Positions 43,266-50,405 are shown, numbered from the stretch's first letter. The stretch is DNA of 64,000 nucleotides from Anoxybacillus tengchongensis (GCF_014201585.1 NZ_JACHES010000004.1:62001-126000); one strand, 5' to 3'. The notes: generated by a model not told the origin, from the letters alone. Made by a program: numbers and translations.

Positions 43266-43442
43266 CTAGAGGGCAGTTGGATCATATTCACGATCAATCC
43301 GCTCATGCAGCTCGCGCTTAAACCGCATGAGTTCGTCGTACCAACTTCTATCGCGCGTTTTTACAACTGCTGCAACCGTACGAGTATAGAACACAACTGC
43401 TTCGTCAAGCGTTTTGAAATCATACGCACTTGGTAATGACAT
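43266..43442 (-). CDS. Small early protein (58 aa)
   Basis: MSLPSAYDFKTLDEAVVFYTRTV...EREYDPTAL-type protein, all helical; site AAAGGAGGTGAAACAAG; overlaps the upstream DUF5348-like gene by 23 nt. Function unknown. Confidence 0.6.
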   Translation of the reverse strand: MSLPSAYDFKTLDEAVVFYTRTVAAVVKTRDRSWYDELMRFKRELHERIDREYDPTAL

Positions 43443-43716
43443 CTTGTTTCACCTCCTTTTTCTTCGCTCTTGCTTCCAACCCGGCGTACAACGGCCACCC
43501 GTCGCTCGACATCGTATTCCGCGCCTTGTCATATGTGATCGGATGGTACTTCTCACCATCGAACACTTCGATGATGTATGTTTCATCGAGCTTGATTTCG
43601 CCGTTCTTTGTCTCAAGAGAAACAGTGTCGCCATCAACAATGAGCGTGCCGAGCGTGTAGTTTTCAAGAAACGCGTCAATTTCACGCGTTGTGCGTTTGA
43701 TATGGTCGCTGATCAT
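43420..43716 (-). CDS. DUF5348-like small protein
   Basis: 98 residues with a small beta-barrel pattern (YTLGTLIVDGDTVSLETKNGEIKL...EVFDGEKYHPITY) as in DUF5348 proteins. Site AAGAAGGAGGTGACCGCAA. Unknown function; part of the leftward early operon. Confidence 0.6.
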   Translation of the reverse strand: MISDHIKRTTREIDAFLENYTLGTLIVDGDTVSLETKNGEIKLDETYIIEVFDGEKYHPITYDKARNTMSSDGWPLYAGLEARAKKKEVKQDVITKCV

Positions 43717-43819
43717 TTGCGGTCACCTCCTTCTTTTGTTCTGAAAGATGACGAATTAGACCAGGAAGTAAATGTTTAATGACTGCATTTGCCAATTTTT
43801 CAGCAGGAATTTTTATCAC
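43682..43819 (-). CDS. Tiny early protein (45 aa), divergent partner of leader-hairpin gene 1
   Basis: GTG start behind GGGGAGGTGATCAG; VIKIPAEKLANAVIKHLLPGL.. helical start then a basic tail. It overlaps the next gene by 35 nt in another frame. Function unknown. Confidence 0.5.
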   Translation of the reverse strand: MIKIPAEKLANAVIKHLLPGLIRHLSEQKKEVTANDQRPYQTHNA

Positions 43820-43880
43820 CTGATCACCTCCCCTGTTACTATGTGTATGTGTTATCGATTGTCCGTTATTTCATTGAAGG

Positions 43881-43928
43881 TTTTTCTCCCTTCGTGTTGA
43901 AATATTTATGGAAGGGAGGTGAGTAACC
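43881..43928 (+). promoter_or_regulatory. Leader hairpin 1 sequestering the Shine-Dalgarno
   Basis: CTCCCTTC (43886-43893) pairs fully with GAAGGGAG (43911-43918), which holds the ribosome site of the next plus-strand gene. The same layout recurs at 44401 and 44838 with different paired bases. Extended -10 TGT-TACTAT at 43834-43842 is a possible promoter. Confidence 0.6.
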
Positions 43929-44165
43929 TTGAAGAAGATATATGCTAATCTTCTTGGCGAATGGGTTGATCTATCGTCCGATGATACATGCTTGATGGGT
44001 CCGCGCATGGTCAGCCCCTCCGTTTGGTGGGAAGAAAACGCTGAGATTTGGAGCCCTAATAAAAAAGATGAACACACCATGTATCAATTGGACTATGTGA
44101 GCATTCACTATAAAGGGAAAGACTATCGAATCAGCCCTATTTTCATTCAAGTCGTTAGCGAATAA
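43929..44165 (+). CDS. Orphan plus-strand gene 1 with leader hairpin
   Basis: 78 residues from TTG behind AGGGAGGTGAGTAACC (MKKIYANLLGEWVDLSSDDTC...YRISPIFIQVVSE). A short beta-rich protein with a Trp-Trp pair and no family I know. It runs against the early operon and ends 3 nt before a leftward gene. No signal peptide or membrane segment. Confidence 0.6.
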   Translation: MKKIYANLLGEWVDLSSDDTCLMGPRMVSPSVWWEENAEIWSPNKKDEHTMYQLDYVSIHYKGKDYRISPIFIQVVSE

Positions 44166-44167
44166 AG

Positions 44168-44365
44168 TTATTTAGTCTTATCTGAATAACGGCGTAAGTT
44201 GAACTCAACTTCAAGGTTTCTTTTCAATTCCTCAGAGTCGTCAAGCTCCAGCTTGGCGGCTTTTAATGCAAAATATAGGTTGACTTGTTGCGCAATTCTT
44301 TCCCACTCGTATTTTTTAAGTCCTTGAAGTTGCTTAACTAAAGACGCGATTTGCTCTCTTGTCAT
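44168..44365 (-). CDS. Small early helical protein, divergent partner of gene 2
   Basis: 65 residues from the ATG behind GGGGGTGAGAGGG (MTREQIASLVKQLQGLKKYEW...RRYSDKTK), charged and helical. Unknown function. Confidence 0.6.
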   Translation of the reverse strand: MTREQIASLVKQLQGLKKYEWERIAQQVNLYFALKAAKLELDDSEELKRNLEVEFNLRRYSDKTK

Positions 44366-44397
44366 CCCTCTCACCCCCTTTCACGCTGTTTTGTCGC

Positions 44398-44449
44398 AGG
44401 ATTTTCCTCCTTCTCGTCGAATTGACTCGATGGAAGGAGGTGAATTCAA
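44398..44449 (+). promoter_or_regulatory. Leader hairpin 2 sequestering the Shine-Dalgarno
   Basis: CCTCCTT (44406-44412) pairs with AAGGAGG (44434-44440), the ribosome site of the next gene; TTT/GAA pairs extend the stem past one mismatch. GCAGGATTTTCCTCCTT is shared letter for letter with leader 3. Confidence 0.65.
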
Positions 44450-44677
44450 ATGAGTTGGAATGCAGAAGTTGTTTTAAAATCTGGAAAAGTTGTTGCTGTT
44501 GCCGATTTAGTATCAATCAATCGCATAAGTCAATCCGACAGCTCTGTGTCTAAAAACACTGACTTTGAAAACTTTATACTTCCATCTAAAGGAATACTTT
44601 CGTTTGTCGGTAAAAACAATATCGTATGGCTTGAATCGTCTGATATTGAATACTTATCGTTATTCCGAGTTAATTAA
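44450..44677 (+). CDS. Orphan plus-strand gene 2 with leader hairpin
   Basis: 75 residues (MSWNAEVVLKSGKVVAVADL...EYLSLFRVN), beta-rich. Start ATG is 9 nt from the sequestered GGAGG. A mini-frame MEGGEFK* begins inside the hairpin and its TGA overlaps this ATG. No family recognised. Its end overlaps the leftward neighbour by 8 nt. Confidence 0.6.
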   Translation: MSWNAEVVLKSGKVVAVADLVSINRISQSDSSVSKNTDFENFILPSKGILSFVGKNNIVWLESSDIEYLSLFRVN

Positions 44678-44819
44678 TTTCAACTTCCACAAAAAGAGTG
44701 CAGCGTGTGCTGTGCTCTTTTTCGATTTCCAATAGTTGTTCAACAATCCGTTTTGCTTCTTCTACGTTCGGGCAAGATATCTTCACTTTCACTTCCACTT
44801 TAAATTCACTCCCTTTCAT
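44670..44819 (-). CDS. Small early protein, divergent partner of gene 3
   Basis: About 49 residues (MKGSEFKVEVKVKISCPNVEE..TLFVEVEIN), a ferredoxin-like beta-alpha-beta pattern. The ATG has only a weak ribosome site; a GTG seven codons later lies behind AAAGGGAG and may be the true start. Confidence 0.5.
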   Translation of the reverse strand: MKGSEFKVEVKVKISCPNVEEAKRIVEQLLEIEKEHSTRCTLFVEVEIN

Positions 44820-44834
44820 ACCGTCCACTATTGC

Positions 44835-44887
44835 AGGATTTTCCTCCTTATCATCGAAATAGGATGATGGAAGGAGGTGATAATACG
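44835..44887 (+). promoter_or_regulatory. Leader hairpin 3 sequestering the Shine-Dalgarno
   Basis: CCTCCTT (44843-44849) pairs with AAGGAGG (44871-44877); an inner helix TCATC/GATGA (44851-44855, 44863-44867) stacks below it. The strongest of the three copies. Confidence 0.7.
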
Positions 44888-45352
44888 ATGGACAAAAAAA
44901 CCATGAATGAAATTCCTGCCCTTTTACAGGAACGTGTAGATCTAAAGGCATTGACAGCTAGGGTCTTTGTAAATTCCATCGAAGGATTGAAAAATGGGAA
45001 AATTAAAGACGTGAGCATCGACCCTAATACTGAAATTCTGTTTTTTACGCATTTCGGTGTAGTCTCAGGAAGTTTATATAATCCACCAGATGATGAATTT
45101 GATCCAGTCTATTCCTTGCATGAAGTCATTTTGAAAGCAAGGGATTCTCTTCTCTCCTCTTACATAGAGGACGGTGTAAAGAGAATGGTAAATGACAAAA
45201 GTTTCGTGTTACTTAAAGATGTAACAATTAAACCGTATGCTAATAACGACAATTCGTATAAACTTGCTTATTTCGTGTTATATAGCGATGCAATTCTCGG
45301 CTTATCTTTTGGAAATCAGCCGAAGGATCAACATGTAAATGTGGCTGAATAG
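44888..45352 (+). CDS. Orphan plus-strand gene 3 with leader hairpin
   Basis: 154 residues from the ATG behind GGAGGTGATAATACG (MDKKTMNEIPALLQERVDLKA...). Mixed alpha/beta cytoplasmic protein; no family recognised. An in-frame ATG pair inside the hairpin could add 8 residues. Its 3' end overlaps a leftward coiled-coil gene by 113 nt. Confidence 0.65.
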   Translation: MDKKTMNEIPALLQERVDLKALTARVFVNSIEGLKNGKIKDVSIDPNTEILFFTHFGVVSGSLYNPPDDEFDPVYSLHEVILKARDSLLSSYIEDGVKRMVNDKSFVLLKDVTIKPYANNDNSYKLAYFVLYSDAILGLSFGNQPKDQHVNVAE

Positions 45353-45446
45353 ACACTGATTTTGGAGCCGTCGCCTTGTCGGCGGCTTCTTTTTCCAACT
45401 TGGTGATACGCGCTTCTAATTCAGCAATCCGTTGTTCAATGTTCAT
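45240..45446 (-). CDS. Small coiled-coil protein (SlyX-like)
   Basis: 68 residues (MNIEQRIAELEARITKLEKEA... heptads) with strong site GGAGGTGAGGGGA. The 3' part overlaps orphan gene 3 on the other strand; the coiled coil part is convincing, the tail less so. Confidence 0.55.
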   Translation of the reverse strand: MNIEQRIAELEARITKLEKEAADKATAPKSVSIQPHLHVDPSADFQKISRELHRYITRNKQVYTNCRY

Positions 45447-45461
45447 TCCCCTCACCTCCTT

Positions 45462-46190
45462 TCACGCTGTTTGCTCTTTCTGTAGCAACAATCGAAACGT
45501 CTCTCGCCCTTTTGGTGTAATCAGCGTTTGCACATCAGCTCGTCCGTTTCGTTCCCATTCTTTCAGCTCAAACAGCTCTGGCACATATGCCGCGTACGGT
45601 TTGAGTTTCTTTTTCTGGTCGCGATAAATGAATTTGTTTTTCAGTAGCCAGTCGATGAAGAAACGTTCTTTAATCTGCAACTCTTTCGCCGTGTCTCGGA
45701 AATTCGTCAAAAGGTTCCGATCGACCAGCGCGTCGAAATACTCCACCTTCGGCTTCATCGCGGCAATCTGTTCGTTTTGTCGCCGCACCGTTTCCAGCAC
45801 ACCGCGAAACATCAGTTTGGTTTGGTCATCAGCAAACGGAAGATACGTATTGATGAACATGTCCTCGTTCGCGACATATCCGCCCGTTTTGCGGATGGTT
45901 GGGAGGACTTCATGTGTCACCCAACGCTTGAACTGTTTTGCTTCTGGTTTTCTGCTGCCTAAAATCAAACTGTAGAGACCAGCTTCGTTAACACATAACA
46001 TTTGTTGCTTTCCGCCAGGGGTGTCGATTGAAACTACACCCTTTTCATCTTCATCTAATCGACCCAAAGCGTCTCGGCTGTTTTTGATTTCAAGGACATC
46101 ACAAACATCTTTACCAACAAATAAAACTTCCCCGTTTTGAACAACTGTTCTTATCTGTGTTTTCCCATAATTAAAAACTTGTGGGTTCAT
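45462..46190 (-). CDS. Phage antirepressor (Bro-N plus C-terminal KilAC-like domain)
   Basis: 242 residues. Bro-N domain at about 5-100 (TQIRTVVQNGEVLFVGKDVCDVLEIKN split; VNEAGLYSLILGSRKPEAKQFKRWV) and a C-terminal antirepressor domain (FRDTAKELQIKERFFIDWLLKNKFIYRD). Starts overlapping the upstream stop (ATGA). Antirepressors bind and disable the CI-like repressor on induction. Confidence 0.88.
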   Translation of the reverse strand: MNPQVFNYGKTQIRTVVQNGEVLFVGKDVCDVLEIKNSRDALGRLDEDEKGVVSIDTPGGKQQMLCVNEAGLYSLILGSRKPEAKQFKRWVTHEVLPTIRKTGGYVANEDMFINTYLPFADDQTKLMFRGVLETVRRQNEQIAAMKPKVEYFDALVDRNLLTNFRDTAKELQIKERFFIDWLLKNKFIYRDQKKKLKPYAAYVPELFELKEWERNGRADVQTLITPKGRETFRLLLQKEQTA

Positions 46191-46375
46191 TTCTGTTTTC
46201 CCTCCACTCCGCTAATGAATTTGATTAACTCTTTGTTTTTGTGTTGATACGCAAGCTGTTTTGTCGCTTTTAACGATATGAACCATTTGCCATTACGATA
46301 AAGAAACTCACTGTCCGGTACATCTTTAAAAATCGGGAATTGCTTTTTGAACTCCGATAAACTAACTTGATCCAA
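46187..46375 (-). CDS. Small early protein between Cro-like and antirepressor genes
   Basis: 62 residues from a TTG behind GAGGTGTGGGACAG (LDQVSLSEFKKQFPIFKDVPD...). It has the look of short excisionase-like or Cro-like helpers, but no clear motif. Coupled to the antirepressor by overlap. Confidence 0.55.
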   Translation of the reverse strand: MDQVSLSEFKKQFPIFKDVPDSEFLYRNGKWFISLKATKQLAYQHKNKELIKFISGVEGKQK

Positions 46376-46402
46376 CTGTCCCACACCTCGCATTTAGTGA
46401 GT

Positions 46403-46633
46403 TTATCCTGCATTTTCGCTCTTAATCTCACTTATAGTGAGATTGTGTTTAAAAAAAAGTTCTTCCACACTCTTTTTATAAAACATGGCAATCTTAATCT
46501 TTGTTCGGTCGCTCCCTCTTCTCTTCCCTGTTTCTAACATCGCGAGCATCCCGGGAGATATACCGATTTTTTTTGCCGCTTTTGCCTGTGACAATCCCAA
46601 TGCTTTTCTAGCCTTAATCAACTCCTCGTTCAA
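46403..46633 (-). CDS. Cro-like XRE-family regulator
   Basis: About 76 residues with an XRE helix-turn-helix (ARKALGLSQAKAAKKIGISPGMLAMLETGKR, split here). It is the first leftward gene after the switch region; start taken at TTG 6 nt after GAGGTG, with an ATG two codons earlier as alternative. A switch operator (46427-46441) lies inside its 3' end. Confidence 0.82.
   Translation of the reverse strand: MNEELIKARKALGLSQAKAAKKIGISPGMLAMLETGKRRGSDRTKIKIAMFYKKSVEELFFKHNLTISEIKSENAG
46427..46441. promoter_or_regulatory. Switch operator inside the Cro-like gene
   Basis: Perfect palindrome CTCACT-TAT-AGTGAG, the best match to the consensus shared by the intergenic sites. Confidence 0.6.
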
Positions 46634-46643
46634 TCTCATCACC

Positions 46644-46743
46644 TCACTTTCTGTGACTAATTAAATTTTTACACACTTTAAGTGAGTAGTCAATAGGAAT
46701 TTTCACTTTTTGTGAGAATTATTTATTCACTCACTAGTTGTAA
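46644..46743. promoter_or_regulatory. Lysogeny switch: operator array and divergent promoters
   Basis: Sites of the form TCACTnnnnGTGA at 46644-46656, 46673-46685, 46703-46715 and a weaker one at 46731-46743, centres 28-30 bp apart. Leftward -35 TTGACT (46688-46693) flanks the second site; the rightward -10 TATAAT is at 46745-46750. Confidence 0.7.
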
Positions 46744-46774
46744 GTATAATTGATTGATAAGGAGAGTGATTGAA

Positions 46775-47224
46775 TTGGATAACAAGGTAGTCGGCAAAAG
46801 AATTGCGTTATTACGGAAGAAAAGAGGGCTTTCACAAGAGGAATTTGCAAAGAAAATCAACGTCTCGCCTTCGACCGTTGCAATGTGGGAAGTAGGCAAA
46901 AGAGAGGTTAAATCATCGACTCTCTCTGAGTTGGCTGACTTCTTTAATGTATCAACTGATTATCTTCTTGGCAGAACCGATAACCCTTCCTCATCGCTTC
47001 CTGAATTAACTGAAAGAGAAGAACGGAACATTCAAAGAGAACTCGAAAAAATTATTGAGGGATTGAGCAGTAAAAACGGCTTTGCCGCATTCGGCGGAAT
47101 GGACATCGATGAACTCGACGAAGAAGATCGGGAACTGTTAATTGCTTCGCTTGAAAATTCCCTTCGACTTGCGAAACGAATTGCTAAAGAGAAATTCACT
47201 CCAAAGAAACATAGAAAAGATTAA
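46775..47224 (+). CDS. CI-like XRE repressor
   Basis: 150 residues from TTG behind AAGGAG. N-terminal XRE domain (RIALLRKKRGLSQEEFAKKINVSPSTVAMWEVGKREVKSS, split; about 7-60) and the FNVSTDYLLGRTDNP end typical of Bacillus phage repressors; a helical C-terminal part for oligomerisation, no LexA-type protease domain. Its partner is the ImmA-like protease next door, as in ICEBs1. Confidence 0.85.
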   Translation: MDNKVVGKRIALLRKKRGLSQEEFAKKINVSPSTVAMWEVGKREVKSSTLSELADFFNVSTDYLLGRTDNPSSSLPELTEREERNIQRELEKIIEGLSSKNGFAAFGGMDIDELDEEDRELLIASLENSLRLAKRIAKEKFTPKKHRKD

Positions 47225-47245
47225 GTTTTTCAGGGGGAGCGCTGG

Positions 47246-47689
47246 ATGGCTAATCAGATAAAACAGATAGTAGAAAAATTAGTCAAAAAGCATGGCACAA
47301 ATAACCCCTTTGAGATTGCATCACAGAAAGGAATTGTGCTGTTGTTTGAACCATTGGGTGGGATATACGGCTATCATCACAGTTTTAAAAGAATAAAAAT
47401 CATCCACATTAATTCAGAGTTAGAGGAAACTACACAACGCTTCGTTTGCGCGCATGAGCTGGGACATGCGGTGTTGCATCCTGAACTTAGCACGTCATTT
47501 TTGCGAAAAAACACACTTTTCTGTATGGACAAGGTAGAGCGCGAAGCGAATGAATTTGCGGTGGAATTGCTTATTCCAGACGATTGCATTCATACATATC
47601 GAAATACCGATATGACCATATATGAGGTTGCAACAACGTATGGTGTACCAAAAGAAGTAATTCATTTAAAGAGAAAATTGAAAAATTAA
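47246..47689 (+). CDS. ImmA/IrrE-type metallopeptidase
   Basis: 147 residues with the zinc motif HELGH (about 71-75) and the downstream Glu in REANEFAVELLIP. In ICEBs1 and related phages ImmA cleaves the XRE repressor on induction. 21 nt downstream of the repressor gene; likely one operon. Confidence 0.9.
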   Translation: MANQIKQIVEKLVKKHGTNNPFEIASQKGIVLLFEPLGGIYGYHHSFKRIKIIHINSELEETTQRFVCAHELGHAVLHPELSTSFLRKNTLFCMDKVEREANEFAVELLIPDDCIHTYRNTDMTIYEVATTYGVPKEVIHLKRKLKN

Positions 47690-47715
47690 AAGAGCAACGC
47701 AAATGGTTGCTCTTT
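47690..47715. terminator. Bidirectional terminator
   Basis: 8-bp perfect stem AGAGCAAC/GTTGCTCT with A-run on the left and T-run on the right, between the convergent protease and membrane-protein genes. Confidence 0.8.
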
Positions 47716-48363
47716 CTAATGAGCGCGAAACATGCAGCGTAGTTTATAATTTGTTTTTCCATTTACGTCAATGCCAGGATCTGTGTTTTCGTTCATAAAG
47801 TCGATAAAATCTTTTAAAAGAAGAGGGGATTTATCGAATGCTCCTTTAGGCGCTTTTTTGGCTACGTCCACGCCGAAAGAAAACAGTACCTGTTGATTTG
47901 GTGTTATGTTCATGTCGACAACATTAAAAGAGCTAGCGATGATCGGTAGTTTGTAATGATTGCTGAATCGATGAATAAAATATGTAAATTTATACCCGTC
48001 TTCCGTAGCTTGTTTAAAGTTCATTTTTTTTATTTCAAAATTGTCATATGAAGCAATAAAATTACCTTTGTAGTTACTTGATGGTATCAAAAAAAATTCA
48101 CCATCCGTAGAAATTGTTTGAGTTAAGAACGAAACAATTTCTTTTTCAAACGTTTTGATATCTAGTTGCTTGTGTTTAACGATGAATTCATCTGCTTCTT
48201 TGACCATTTGTTGTTCGAGTGTGAGTTTTGGTTTGTTTGATGATGTGGTTACATCTTTAATTCCTTCTTTTGCTGTATAAAATAGAGAAAACAACCCTAG
48301 AACAGCAAATAAAATTGCTGGTGCCAAGATGATAAATAATATGATTTTTAAAGCCTTTTTCAA
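47716..48363 (-). CDS. Membrane-anchored prophage protein (moron)
   Basis: 215 residues from TTG behind GGGGGAG. An N-terminal membrane helix (LKIILFIILAPAILFAVLGL) and a soluble extracellular-type domain with no family I recognise. It sits between the immunity genes and integrase, expressed in the lysogen by position; superinfection exclusion or similar is possible. Confidence 0.7.
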   Translation of the reverse strand: MKKALKIILFIILAPAILFAVLGLFSLFYTAKEGIKDVTTSSNKPKLTLEQQMVKEADEFIVKHKQLDIKTFEKEIVSFLTQTISTDGEFFLIPSSNYKGNFIASYDNFEIKKMNFKQATEDGYKFTYFIHRFSNHYKLPIIASSFNVVDMNITPNQQVLFSFGVDVAKKAPKGAFDKSPLLLKDFIDFMNENTDPGIDVNGKTNYKLRCMFRAH

Positions 48364-48370
48364 AAGAATC

Positions 48371-48430
48371 TCCCCCTATAAATATTTTTCCCTTTCATTA
48401 TAGGGGTTAATTAACTATTTTTCTATAGAA
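48371..48430. promoter_or_regulatory. Palindrome-rich region between integrase and the membrane moron
   Basis: Inverted repeat CCCCTATAA/TTATAGGGG (48373-48381, 48398-48406), then palindromes GTTAATTAAC (48406-48415) and TTCTATAGAA (48421-48430). A leftward TATAAT overlaps the second arm. Confidence 0.5.
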
Positions 48431-48442
48431 AGGAGAAACCAA

Positions 48443-49870
48443 ATGAAAGTCGCTATTTATGCTCGAGTCAGTACAGACGAGCAAGCAAAAGAAGGATACA
48501 GCATCGAATCTCAAAAAGACTCCGTCATTAATTTTGTTAAGTCGCAAAGATGGGAAATTTACGATTTTTACATCGATGACGGATACAGTGCAAAAGATTT
48601 AAAACGACCAGCGATGCAACGCCTCATCGAAGATACGAAAGAAAAAAAATTCGATGTCGTTGTATTTTATAAGCTAGATCGGCTTGTGCGGTCTGTCGGT
48701 GACTTAGACAAATTATTAAAACTTTTCGATAAACACAACATCGGAATTCGCTCCGTGACAGAGCCTTTTGATACAACAACAGCGATGGGTCGCTTCTTGA
48801 TTACGCTCGTTGCTGCAATTGCTCAATGGGAACGAGAAACGATTTCTGAACGCGTAATCATCAACATGACAAAAAAGGCAACATTAGGAGAGCGTAATGG
48901 TGGTAAGGCTCCTTTTGGATACAACATTGAGGATGGGAAGTTGGTTATAAACGAAGAAGAAGCTCGTTTAGTACGTGAAATGTTTCGTATGTACATTGCT
49001 GGAAAAGGCATTCGTCAGATTGTTCTATACTTGCAGCAATTCGGTGTAGACAAGGATATTCGTACAGTATCACGAATGCTCGAAAATCCGGTTTATTGCG
49101 GAAAACTTCGCTGGGGGAAAAATTCAAAAATGAATGAAATTATTTCCGATGACATTACTCATCCACCAATCGTTGATATTGAGACCTTTGAAAAAGCTCA
49201 AATACTCCGTAAGCAAAGAACTCAGGAAGGAAAAAAAGCAACGTCACCTTATCCTTTCAGTGGGGTATTGAGATGTGCTCGTTGTGGTTCAGCGCTGTCT
49301 GGCTATTATAAAAAAAAGAGAGGGTCAAAACATTATATCTGTATTGCCAAAAAGAATAAAGGTACATGCGACCTTCCGATGTTTACAGAGCGTGCATTAA
49401 CACAAGTATTTCTAGAAAGTCTATCTCCAAGCGATCCGAACAAGTTTTTAAATCTAATACGAAATATAGAAATCCAAACGGAAAACGAAGATCATACAGT
49501 GTTAATTGCCGAACTTGAAAAGGAATTAGCAGCAATCAAAACGAGAAAAAGAAACTGGTTATTAGCGTTAGGAAACGGCACGATTACACAAGAAGAGTAT
49601 AAAGAAATGACGACTGAGGACTCAAAAAGTGAAACACTGATAAAAGAACAACTTGAACAACTAAGCAAAAAAGCAGTTACGTTAGATTTAGAATCCGTTC
49701 TTAGCATAGTGCAAAATATCCCAGCGTTATGGGAGACTGCTAATGACTATGAAAAGAAAAGTTTTATCAATGAGTTATTCGAAACCATCGTGGTCGATGT
49801 TCCGAGTGATTATTTCCGAGGACGCGGTAAAACTCCATCTGTCATAATTAAGGAAGTACATTTACGTTAA
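48443..49870 (+). CDS. int: Large serine recombinase (phage integrase)
   Basis: 475 residues: resolvase catalytic domain (AIYARVSTDEQAKEGYS, Ser10 nucleophile; KLDRLVRSVGDL), Recombinase domain (about 160-260), zinc ribbon (CARCGSALSG...CIAKKNKGTC, about 277-311) and a coiled coil (about 345-420) ahead of the tail. Strong site AAAGGAGAAACCA. It ends 11 nt from the right attachment junction, as is usual for int-attP pairs. Confidence 0.95.
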   Translation: MKVAIYARVSTDEQAKEGYSIESQKDSVINFVKSQRWEIYDFYIDDGYSAKDLKRPAMQRLIEDTKEKKFDVVVFYKLDRLVRSVGDLDKLLKLFDKHNIGIRSVTEPFDTTTAMGRFLITLVAAIAQWERETISERVIINMTKKATLGERNGGKAPFGYNIEDGKLVINEEEARLVREMFRMYIAGKGIRQIVLYLQQFGVDKDIRTVSRMLENPVYCGKLRWGKNSKMNEIISDDITHPPIVDIETFEKAQILRKQRTQEGKKATSPYPFSGVLRCARCGSALSGYYKKKRGSKHYICIAKKNKGTCDLPMFTERALTQVFLESLSPSDPNKFLNLIRNIEIQTENEDHTVLIAELEKELAAIKTRKRNWLLALGNGTITQEEYKEMTTEDSKSETLIKEQLEQLSKKAVTLDLESVLSIVQNIPALWETANDYEKKSFINELFETIVVDVPSDYFRGRGKTPSVIIKEVHLR

Positions 49871-50339
49871 AAAAGTTTCTTTTGATGGCTTTAGCCACCC
49901 CTAATGCAGGCAATCCGACACGAACAGCAACCGGTAATAATACCGCCCCAAGCAATGCCACCGCAGGCGACGGCCAAAAAAACCAAGAAATCATCATCAT
50001 TAATATTCCTATCGTCCAATAAGCTAACGAAGGCGTCCGAATCAATTTCGCAAACGGCGCGATCATCACTTCATTCATTCCTGTGATCGTAAGAAGCTTA
50101 CTCATCGATACGATAATCGAGATGACAAGAATGGTTGGAAGAAGTTCAGTTATAGCATAAATAAAACTTTTAAAGATGGTGCTAATAGAAAGCGGCAACG
50201 AACCTGTTGCTGTAATCGCTAACAAAAAGATGCCCACCATGCAAACTAAAGATGTATCTTTGCGCCAAACCATCAACGCGATAATGATACAAATAAACGA
50301 GACGTAAATCCAATGTAACGCTGTTAGCTCTACACCCAT
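49848..50339 (-). pseudogene. Polytopic membrane transporter, 5' half (gene split by prophage)
   Basis: Residues 1 to about 153 (VELTALHWIYVSFICIII...LPALGVA) are the N-terminal part of the transporter whose remainder is at 12139-13089; the last codons (AIKRNFFNVNVLP) come from the prophage end. A normal ribosome site (AAAAGGGGAAGAGAACG) precedes the ATG. The fragment has about four membrane helices and is unlikely to work alone. Confidence 0.8.
49881..49901. other. Right prophage attachment junction (attR region)
   Basis: Chromosomal transporter frame meets prophage sequence here. Codon-aligned with 13069-13089 over seven codons (G-V-A-x-A-x-x), sharing two bases in most codons. Confidence 0.65.
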
Positions 50340-50405
50340 CGTTCTCTTCCCCTTTTCATAAACTGTAATACAGCATATGAAAAAGAGGATGATGTGTGCG
50401 AACGC

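Larger units (their letters stand above)
13080..49890. mobile_element. PBSX/skin-type prophage with contractile tail, about 36.8 kb
   Basis: A full set of lysogeny, replication, packaging, capsid, contractile-tail, baseplate and lysis genes is present, bounded by the two halves of one transporter gene and ending at the right with a large serine recombinase. Early genes follow the B. subtilis skin order (yqaI-J-K-L-M-like) and tail genes follow the PBSX xkd order. All essential structural genes look open, so it may be inducible. Confidence 0.92.

Noticed and set aside
44831..44887. Upstream in-frame start of orphan gene 3
   Set aside because: The added residues are read from the leader hairpin itself and the ATG at 44888 has the only proper ribosome site.
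13000..50000. tRNA gene as the integration target
   Set aside because: No tRNA-like cloverleaf at either junction; the split transporter explains the borders.
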